Part shown: positions 41,438 to 49,300 of the stretch, one piece after another
Numbering within the stretch: the first letter of the stretch is position 1
How the letters are laid out: each line of letters begins with the position of its first letter
Source: Pseudomonadota bacterium
Lineage (GTDB): Bacteria; Pseudomonadota; Gammaproteobacteria; Steroidobacterales; Steroidobacteraceae
Direction of reading: 5' to 3'
Length of the DNA: 64,000 nucleotides
NCBI GenBank assembly: GCA_023423935.1
Contig: JAFAEQ010000039.1
Location: 1 to 64,000 of the forward strand
The notes under the pieces: generated by a model
The model's input: the letters and a program-made list of their open reading frames with translations, nothing else
Databases searched by the model: none
Told to the model about the DNA's origin: nothing
Made by a program: the position numbers and the translations under genes

Positions 41438-42265
41438 TCATTGCCAGTCATCGTCGTTGCCGGTGTCGATACTGTCATCGTCTTCATCATCATCATCATC
41501 GTCATCATCATCGGTATTGCCGTCGCCCCAGGAATCCGGATCGCGAAGGCCGAAGTCATCGCCGCCGAGATCGTCGTCGGCGGGCGCAGGCGGCTGGATC
41601 TGCGGTTCGGCCGCGGGTCTTTCGTTGGTGCCGAGCAGACGGCTCGCGAGTGCCTCGCCTGCAACGATGCCCGCACCTGCCGCCAGGCCGCCCGCGACCG
41701 CAGATCCGAGACCGGATCGCGTGGGAGCAGCATCCATCGTGGGTGCTTGGGGTTGAGTCGGCGACGCGAACGAACCCGGCGGGGGAAACGGACTTGCGAT
41801 CGGCGCGACTCCGCTCGGAGGAGGCGGCCGCCGCCGCAGGAGAAAGATGATCACAGCGAGTGCGACGACGAAACCGGCGATGCCCCAGGTCGCTGCCGTG
41901 CTCCGTGCTTCGCCAGTAAACGCAAGACGAGCCTGCGGCTGCGGCAGTTCACGCTCCAGCTTCTGAACAGCGGCGGGACGCGCGAAGGGCAGTCCCGGAT
42001 CGAGTTGCTGTGCGCGCCGCAAATGCTCCGCACCGGGTCCGCGCTGACCACGCGCCGCGTACAGTTCCGCCATCACGTAGTGAGCCTTGGCGCTGTTCGG
42101 ATGATCGCGCAGCACCTGCTGCATCATGTCCTGCGCGCGCTCGAGATGTCCCGCATGTGCTTCGCGATAGACCTGCTCGATCGACGGGTCGGACTGCGCG
42201 AACAGAGGCTGTGCCGCGACGATCAGGATGATCAAGCCGAGGCAAGTGCGAACGATGGTGTGCAT
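41438..42265 (-). CDS. TPR protein with Pro-rich linker and polyaspartate tail
   Basis: The 275-residue protein has a signal or anchor (LGLIILIVAAQPLFA) and TPR repeats at about 28-100 (GHLERAQDMMQQVLRDHPNSAKAHYVMAEL). A membrane segment near 127-142 (WGIAGFVVALAVIIFLL), a Pro-rich part and a Gly/Ala-rich stretch follow. The last 40 residues are mostly Asp, coded by an ATC/GTC trinucleotide run on the plus strand. Tail length may vary by slippage. Its role is unknown; the acidic tail could bind cations. It is divergent from the TonB receptor gene. Confidence 0.8.
   Translation of the reverse strand: MHTIVRTCLGLIILIVAAQPLFAQSDPSIEQVYREAHAGHLERAQDMMQQVLRDHPNSAKAHYVMAELYAARGQRGPGAEHLRRAQQLDPGLPFARPAAVQKLERELPQPQARLAFTGEARSTAATWGIAGFVVALAVIIFLLRRRPPPPSGVAPIASPFPPPGSFASPTQPQAPTMDAAPTRSGLGSAVAGGLAAGAGIVAGEALASRLLGTNERPAAEPQIQPPAPADDDLGGDDFGLRDPDSWGDGNTDDDDDDDDDEDDDSIDTGNDDDWQ
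41485..41520. repeat. Trinucleotide run coding the Asp tail
   Basis: An almost pure run of ATC with a few GTC triplets codes for the polyaspartate tail of the TPR protein on the minus strand. In-frame gain or loss of repeats would change tail length without a frameshift. Confidence 0.85.
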
Positions 42266-42605
42266 GACGGTCGCCCTTCGATGACCCTTGAGAAAAGCAT
42301 GCGAAGTCAGGAGCGAGCGTGGTGACGCAGCAGATCACGAGGATGTCGCGATTCCGGGCGGCGATTTCAGTTGCAACGAACCTGCCCGTTGGCCGAAAGG
42401 GGTAGATCGGACTGCCTCGTTTTGGGGTGTCTGGAGCTGCCACTTGGAACTGGCGTCGGGCCGGACGCCAGGAGAGGATGAAAATGCAATCAGCGGACCA
42501 TCGCGGCAAAAGGTCTGGCTCACATCGCGAGCGATCCGATGCCCACGAACAACATCAGCACCACGCGTAGTCGATACCCGCCACTCGAACGAGGTCTCTT
42601 CAGAG
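42266..42605. other. Divergent gap between the TPR gene and the TonB receptor
   Basis: No gene or clear repeat is seen in these 340 bases. Promoters for both divergent genes should lie here. I looked for a Fur box and for an ECF-type promoter but found no convincing match by eye. Confidence 0.55.
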
Positions 42606-45092
42606 ATGTGTGTCCGTTCGGCACCGCGACGAGTTCATCGCAGCCGTCTTGCGGGCGCGGCGCTGGCCATCGCGTTCGTGCTTGCCGCGCCAGCGCACGC
42701 AGAATCCGTCCACGCGCTCAGCCTTGCAAGCCAGCCGCTGGACCGGGCACTGCAGGAGTTCGCGCGTGTGAGCGGGCTGCAGCTCGTGTACCGATCGCGA
42801 ATTACCCGCGGTCGCAAGGCACCTGCTGTGAAGGGCAGCTATACAACGAGCGAGGCGCTCGATGTGCTGCTAGCGGGTTCGCAGCTGGGTTATCGATTCA
42901 TCGATGAGCACACGATCGAGGTACGGCCGCAGCTAGCATCGCGCAGCCAGCGCACATCTCGAAATCCTGCCACCACGTCGCCGAGCGCGGGGCACGCTGC
43001 CGCAGCTCAAATAGAAGAAGTGGTCGTGATCGGTACGGCCGAGGGATTGGCTGCGACCCGCGTGCCGACGCCGCTGCGAGAGATCCCGCAAACCCTATCG
43101 ATCGTCGGCAGCGAACAGCTGCGGCAGCAGGACGATATCGATGTGTCCCGCGCGCTGTCCCGTGCGCCGGGGATTACGACGCGACGAGCCAGCTCCGAAG
43201 ACACGGACATCTATATCCGCGGGTTCAAGATGTCCGCCGTGCACACGGATGGCGGGCCGGCCCTGCAGCAGATCAATCCGGCGTATCGCTACGGCGCGCC
43301 CGACTTGAGCGAGATCGATCGCATCGAGGTTCTGCGCGGTGCCGACGGTCTGTTCACGGGACGAGGAGATCCCGGTGGATCGGTAAATCTCGTGCGCAAG
43401 CGACCGTTGCGCGAGCCCGCGTTCAAGGTGTCGAGCTCAGTCGGTTCGTGGGATGACTACCGCGTGAAGCTCGATGCCACCGGGCCGCTCGCGCTTGATG
43501 GCGCACTGCGTGGACGGCTCATCGGTGCGTATGTCGATCGAGGTTACTTCTACGACACGGCCCATCTGCGACGTGACAAGGTGTTCGGTGTGCTGGAGCT
43601 CGATCTCACGCCAGCCGCAGCGCTGACGGCAGGAGGCAGCTATAAGGCAGACGATGCGATCGTGATGCTGGAAGGACTGCCGCGCTTTGCGGACGGAAGC
43701 GATCCGCATCTGCCGCGCAGCCTCGCTCTGACGACGCCGTGGTCGCGGCACGAGACACACTCCCGCGAGGCCTACGTGCAATATCGGCAACGGTTCGACA
43801 ACGGCTGGCAGCTGAACGCGCAAGGCTCGGCTGGCGACGCCAGGAGCGACAAGACGGCGTTCTTCACCAGTACTCCGGTCGATCCCGCGACGGGCGGGTT
43901 GTACGGCAGACCGCAGATCCTCAGGCAGGGCGAGTTCGAGAAGCGTCTCTACTCGTTTCTGTTCACGCTGACCGGCGATCTGGATCTGTGGGGAGGTCGC
44001 CAGCAGTTCGTGGTTGGCGGGGACTATGCGCATCAGCGTTTCGACGCGTACGCCTGGCCTACCGATGCCTATCTGCCAGGAGGGCCTGTCGCGGATGTCG
44101 CTCACTTCGATCCGGATCTCTATCCGCAGCCGCAGATCCTGCTGCTCCCAACGCATGCCGGCAGCACTCGGGAGGACATCGGTGTGTTTGCCTCGCTGCA
44201 AGTCGATCTCGGCGACGCCTGGTCGATCGTCGCTGGTGCGCGGAGCCTGCGCGGCTCGAAAGCATCGTTTGCTGGTGCGTGGTCCTTTACGCAGCGGTTC
44301 GGGCCGATCACCACTCCATATGCGGCGCTGATGTACGAACTGGGCGAGCGTTGGTCTGCTTACACGAGCTATACGGAAGTGACGATCGAGGAAGACAGCA
44401 TGCGCAGATCCCGCGACGGCCGCACACGCGCCTCGCATGGCGCGAATGTGGAAGTGGGATTGAAAGGTGCGTGGCATGACGGTGCGCTCAACGCAACCAT
44501 TGCGGCCTATCGCATTCGGCAGTACGCGACGCCGGTCTATGTGGCGGGGACGCCGCAAGCGCCCGTGGGCGGTTACGAGTTCGGTGTCAACAAGAGCGAT
44601 GGCATCGAGCTCGAGATCGCGGGTGCAGTCACACCCCAATGGCTCGTCTCCGCCGGCTACACATACAACGAAAATCACAGCGCCGAAGCGCAGCTCGGCA
44701 ATGTGACCTGGGGACGCAGGCTCTCGAGCTGGACGCCGAGGCATTTGCTAAAGGCATGGACGAGCTATCGCCTGTCCGGCGCTCTCAATCGCTGGACCCT
44801 CGGCGGCTACCTGCATGCGCAGACGGCGATCTCGCAGACGAGTCTGGCATGCGACCTGTGGAGCAGCTTGGGCTGCGCGCACACGACGCAAAGACTGCTG
44901 ACGGTCGATCAGGATGCCTACGCAGTGCTGGACCTGCGCGTCGGCTTCGATCTCGGCAAGCGTTGGCGTCTTGCCGCCAGCCTCGACAACGTCTTCGACC
45001 AGCGCTACTTCGAGAGCGTCGGCACAGCAGCCAACGGGAACTGGTACGGCGAACCGCGCAGTCTCACGGTGCAGTTCGCCGCCGAGTTCTAG
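42606..45092 (+). CDS. TonB-dependent receptor with STN signalling domain
   Basis: The 828-residue outer-membrane receptor has a signal peptide to about residue 32 (PAHAES). The STN domain (about 35-105) contains SLASQPLDRALQEFARVSG. The plug begins ATRVPTPLREIPQTLSIVG and has EIDRIEVLRGADGLFTGRGD. A beta-barrel follows, ending with a terminal Phe (TVQFAAEF). The STN domain signals to a FecR/FecI-type pair, so it may be the partner of the unlinked pair at 23448-24970. The ligand is probably a siderophore. The start at 42606 drops 106 upstream residues that have no signal character. Confidence 0.92.
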   Translation: MCVRSAPRRVHRSRLAGAALAIAFVLAAPAHAESVHALSLASQPLDRALQEFARVSGLQLVYRSRITRGRKAPAVKGSYTTSEALDVLLAGSQLGYRFIDEHTIEVRPQLASRSQRTSRNPATTSPSAGHAAAAQIEEVVVIGTAEGLAATRVPTPLREIPQTLSIVGSEQLRQQDDIDVSRALSRAPGITTRRASSEDTDIYIRGFKMSAVHTDGGPALQQINPAYRYGAPDLSEIDRIEVLRGADGLFTGRGDPGGSVNLVRKRPLREPAFKVSSSVGSWDDYRVKLDATGPLALDGALRGRLIGAYVDRGYFYDTAHLRRDKVFGVLELDLTPAAALTAGGSYKADDAIVMLEGLPRFADGSDPHLPRSLALTTPWSRHETHSREAYVQYRQRFDNGWQLNAQGSAGDARSDKTAFFTSTPVDPATGGLYGRPQILRQGEFEKRLYSFLFTLTGDLDLWGGRQQFVVGGDYAHQRFDAYAWPTDAYLPGGPVADVAHFDPDLYPQPQILLLPTHAGSTREDIGVFASLQVDLGDAWSIVAGARSLRGSKASFAGAWSFTQRFGPITTPYAALMYELGERWSAYTSYTEVTIEEDSMRRSRDGRTRASHGANVEVGLKGAWHDGALNATIAAYRIRQYATPVYVAGTPQAPVGGYEFGVNKSDGIELEIAGAVTPQWLVSAGYTYNENHSAEAQLGNVTWGRRLSSWTPRHLLKAWTSYRLSGALNRWTLGGYLHAQTAISQTSLACDLWSSLGCAHTTQRLLTVDQDAYAVLDLRVGFDLGKRWRLAASLDNVFDQRYFESVGTAANGNWYGEPRSLTVQFAAEF

Positions 45093-45132
45093 CGAAGGGT
45101 TTCGCTCGCGCGATAGCAACCTTCGTGCGCAA

Positions 45133-45753
45133 CTACATCGCATCTTCGGAGATCAGGCCGCGCCGCCGTGCGACCGCAACGGCCTCGACACGGGTTGCTG
45201 CATCGAGCTTCGCCAGGATCGCTTTCACGTGAGACTTCGCCGTGCCGACACTGCGCTTGAGCGCTCCGGCGATCGCCTTGTTGGGCATGCCCTGCATCAT
45301 CAGTCGCAAGACCTCGATCTCGCGGTTCGTCAGCGAGGGGGAGGCAAGACTCGCGGCGATCTTCGACATGAACATTGCGTCGATGACGGTCGCGCCCCGA
45401 TGAATATCGCGCACGGCGCCAATGACGGATGACACCGGTGAGCACAAGGGCAGGTAGCCACGCACGCCGAACTCCATGGCTCGACGCACGCACACTTCGC
45501 TCCCGGCATCGCTCAGGATGAGCACGCGCCAGTGGCGGCTGCCCGGTGAAGTGAGAAGGCTCAGGGCCTTGTTGTAGTCGCAGATTGCGATGTCCGCAGG
45601 TTCGAGGCTCGTGTGTGCGGAGCTCATCGCCTGGGGCCCCGACGTGATGGACAGAGAGAACGAGTCATCGGCCCGGAAGGCAGCTTCGAGTCCGGCCGCA
45701 ACCAGCGGGTTGGAGTGACTGATCAACACACGGATCTTTTCGCAGGTCGACAT
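45133..45753 (-). CDS. NarL-like regulator with atypical receiver, paralogue 3
   Basis: The 206-residue protein is the third copy of the family at 25079 and 29006, with the same HTH core (SLTNREIEVLRLMMQG, SVGTAKSHVKAILAKLD). In the receiver, Asp59 stands at the phosphorylation site (AICDYNKAL). The acidic pair is lost (ISHSNPLVA), and Leu103 replaces the invariant Lys (GYLPLCSP). It lacks the C-terminal tail of the other two copies and has no FixJ-like partner. It lies between the TonB receptor (convergent) and the kinase gene (divergent). Confidence 0.87.
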   Translation of the reverse strand: MSTCEKIRVLISHSNPLVAAGLEAAFRADDSFSLSITSGPQAMSSAHTSLEPADIAICDYNKALSLLTSPGSRHWRVLILSDAGSEVCVRRAMEFGVRGYLPLCSPVSSVIGAVRDIHRGATVIDAMFMSKIAASLASPSLTNREIEVLRLMMQGMPNKAIAGALKRSVGTAKSHVKAILAKLDAATRVEAVAVARRRGLISEDAM

Positions 45754-46306
45754 GGCGGTTCACCTCGCAACGATGTCTGGGTCGACTGCGGCTGCGGGCT
45801 ATGTGTGCACGGAGGTTCTCCCGTGCAGGGCCGTCGAATGTCGAGGACACGTGCAATCGACGAACCGATGGATGCCTCCTCGCCCGACAGGGTCAGTCGA
45901 GGATCACCCTGAAACCCGGCAGACCGAGCCGTCGCCTAAAGATTCACGGGGAAGGCGCCGCAAGCCAATACTATTTTTGTGTTAGAGCTTTCTGTTATCC
46001 CGCCGGGATGAGAGGCGCTGATCCATGGGCTTCCCGCGGGCTCGGCAGCCCGCCATGCTCGAAATGCATTGATGATCGAAGCAGCAGGTCTGCCAGGAAG
46101 CGGATCGGTCAGGCTGTTCTGAGAGCCGTCGCCGACAGGGCGAACGGATGCATGCCTGCTTTCGGTGCGTCCAGTGGGGCGACTCAGAGTCCCGCGTGTG
46201 CTGCCATTGTCTTTTCCTGTTAGCTCTATCGCTCGGCAGCTATGATCGACGCGGGAGAAGGCCTCTGCCTGTCCTTGAGACTTGCGGGGGCGCGGGAGAA
46301 CAACTC
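45754..46306. other. Divergent gap between the third NarL-like gene and the kinase
   Basis: No gene is supported in 553 bases. One hairpin or operator, TGCACGG (45806-45812) with CCGTGCA (45821-45827), lies about 55 bases upstream of the NarL-like start. A relatively AT-rich patch is at 45965-45999. Promoters for both genes must lie here; I cannot place them. Confidence 0.55.
45806..45827. promoter_or_regulatory. Inverted repeat upstream of the third NarL-like gene
   Basis: TGCACGG and CCGTGCA form a perfect 7-bp inverted repeat with an 8-base spacer. It is placed to act as an operator or leader hairpin of the divergent minus-strand regulator gene. Confidence 0.4.
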
Positions 46307-46324
46307 ATGAACTCTACCCTGTGA
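46307..46324 (+). promoter_or_regulatory. Five-codon mini-ORF (MNSTL) coupled to the kinase start
   Basis: ATG at 46307 follows GGAGAA with a 6-base spacer, codes for MNSTL and stops with TGA at 46322-46324. The stop overlaps the GTG start of the large kinase (46321) in a GTGA junction. The GTG itself lacks a good ribosome site, so re-initiation from the mini-ORF is the simplest reading. A local indel is the alternative. Confidence 0.4.
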
Positions 46325-49300
46325 GTGCGCGCGGTCCTGCGGACGCGAGCGAAGATCTTGCCCTCGAGCCCGCCTGGCATGACGCCGAGCGGGTGTTCAG
46401 GCGTGGCTGGTACATCGATCCCGAGGGGACACGCATTCCCGTGCTGGCGATACAGCCTGCGCAAGGCAATGGCCGTGGGGACGAAGTGCTGGGCCGCCTT
46501 GCACGCGAAGTGCAACTCCAGGACCACCTCGATAGCGCCTGGGCCCTGCGGCCTCTGAAGTTCATACGAGAACGCAATGTCCTGCTCGTCGAAGATCCCG
46601 GCGGCCGTCCCCTCACGCAACTGCTCGATGCTCCAATGGAGGTGGGCAGGTTCCTGTCTGTGGCCATCGTGTTGTGCCGAGCCGTCGGCCAATTGCATGC
46701 GGGGGGGTTCATTCACAAGGACATTCGCCCCGCGAACGTGCTGGTCAATGCCGCGACCGGCGAAGTCCGCCTGACGGGTTTCGGTTTCGCGTCTCGTGTG
46801 CCGCGTGAGCGGCAGTCGCCTGCACCCCCGGAAGTGATCGCCGGCACCTTCGCGTATATGGCGCCGGAACAGACCGGACGTATGAACCGGTCGATCGACT
46901 TTCGCAGCGATCTCTATGCGGTCGGCGTCACGTTCTACGAAATGCTGACGGGCACGTTGCCCTTCACTGCAACGGACCCGATGGAATGGATGCATTGCCA
47001 TATCGCCCGGCAACCGCCGAATCCTGCCGACCGGGTCGCTTCGATTCCCGAGCCGCTGTGCGCCATCGTCCTGAAACTGCTCGCCAAGGGGGCGGAGGAT
47101 CGATACCAGACGGCGGCCGGATTGGCGCAGGATCTGGAGCGTTGCCTTTCGGAATGGAAGACGGATCGAACCATTGCTGACTTTGCTCTCGGTACCCGGG
47201 ATGCGTCAGGCCGACTACGGTTCCAGGAAAAACTTTACGGACGCGAAGCGGAAATAGAACGACTGCTCGCGGCGTTCGAACGTGTCGTGACCCGTCGATC
47301 GGCGGAGCGCGTGCTGGTCTCGGGTTACTCGGGAATCGGTAAATCGTCCGTCGTGAACGAATTGCATCGGGTGCTGGTGCCAGCACGAGGCCTCTTTGCC
47401 GCCGGCAAGTTCGACCAGTACAAGCGCGGCATCCCTTACGCCACGTTGGGTCAGGCTTTTCAGAGTCTCGTGCGGCAGCTGTTGAGCAAGAGTGATGAGG
47501 AGCTTGAGTGCTGGCGAGATTCGCTGACGCACGCGCTCGGCGCAAACGGCAGACTGATGACCAATCTGATTCCGGAGCTGGCGCTCGTCATCGGTGAGCA
47601 ACCCCCGGTGCCCGATCTGTCCGGGCCCGACGCTCAGAATCGAATCCTCCTGGTCTTTCGGCAATTGCTCGCCGTGTTTGCCACGGAAGAGCACCCGCTC
47701 GTCCTGGTGCTCGACGATCTGCAATGGCTGGATGCGGCAACGCTTGCCGTGTTCGAGGATTTTGCGACCCAGCCTGCGGTGAGAAACGTTCTGCTCATCG
47801 GCATCTATCGCGACAACGAAGTCGGGCCGTCACATCCGCTTGCGCATCGGTTGCAGCACATTCGCGAGTCCGGCGTGGCCATCGAGGAGATTACGCTCGA
47901 GCCCATTCAGGCCGAGCACGTCGCTCACATGATTGCCGATGCCCTCGCGACGGATCCGCTTCAGGTGTCCGCGCTGACGCAGATTGCGTTCGAGAAAACG
48001 CGCGGCAATCCATTCTTCACGATGCAGTTCATCAGCGCTCTGGCGGACGAGGCGCTACTGACCTATGACACCCAGGATTCGGCGTGGCGATGGAGTGCGG
48101 ATCGAATCACGGCCAGGAGCGTGGGCGACAATGTGGTCGATCTGATGATCGAGCGCCTGAGCCGCCTGCCTGCCGAGTCATTGCAGGCCCTCAAGCAGAT
48201 GGCTTGCGTGGGCAACAGCGTCGCCATCGACAGATTCTGCAAGGTTCTGGGCACGTCCGAAGCGGCGACACAGGGCTTGCTTCTCGAAGCACTGCATTCG
48301 GGTCTGTTGCTTCAGATCGACGATGCCTATGCCTTCGCTCACGATCGTGTTCACGAAGCCGCCTACGCGATGCTGCCCCCGGCGCAGCGACCCGAAGTTC
48401 ATCGCCGGATCGGGGAACGGCTGCTCGAAGGTCTCAGCGAGGAGGAACTCGACGCCCAGATCTTCGAGATCGCAAGTCAGCTCAATCGAGCGGTGTTCGG
48501 TCGCGAAGAGGAGAACGATCGGATCACTGCGGCTTCACTCAATCTGCGCGCAGGTCACAAGGCAAAAGCCGCTGCAGCGTACAAGGCGGCCAGAGAATAC
48601 TTCGAGAGCGGTACCGTCCAGCTCGGCGATGAGGGTTGGTACGGTCAATACGATCTGACCTTTGCATTGCATCTCGAGACGGCACACTGCACGTTCCTGA
48701 GTGGCGAGTTCGATGAGGCGGCACGGCTGATCGATGGATTGCTGCAGAGGGCGCAGACCAAGGTCGATGCGGCCGCGGTCTATCGACTCAAGGTCGAACT
48801 GTGGGTCGTGCGCTCGCAGAACGAACTTGCCGTGGCAACCGCGCTCTCTGCGTTGCGCTTGCTCGGCATCGAGTTATCGGCAAAGCCTTCCTGGCCGGAA
48901 GTGGAACGAGAGTACGACCGAATCCGGACCACACTGAACGGCCGGCCGCTCGAGAGCATCTTCGCTCTTCCCGCGATGACGGATCCGGAGAAGATCGCGG
49001 CTATGCGATTGTTCGCAGAGCTCTATCCGCCCGCCTACTTCACGAACTTCAACCTCCTCGCGTTGATCATCTTTCGTATGGCCAACCTGACTTTGGCGCA
49101 CGGCCGCCCGGACGTGCATCAAGGTTTTGCCTGGTTGGGTTGGATCATTGGCCCAGCTTTCGGACTGTACGAAGAGGGCTATCGATTCGGCGTCCTGACG
49201 TCCACGATGGCGGACGAGCGCAACGACCTGCTGGACATGGCCAGAGTGCGCGCGCTGTTGGCTTTGACCGGGCAATGGACTCAGCCTTTGCCAGCGGGTA

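Noticed and set aside
46282..46320. TTG start for the giant kinase
   Set aside because: The residues added (RGRGRTTHELYPV) have no family match, and the GTG at 46321 overlaps a well-placed mini-ORF stop.
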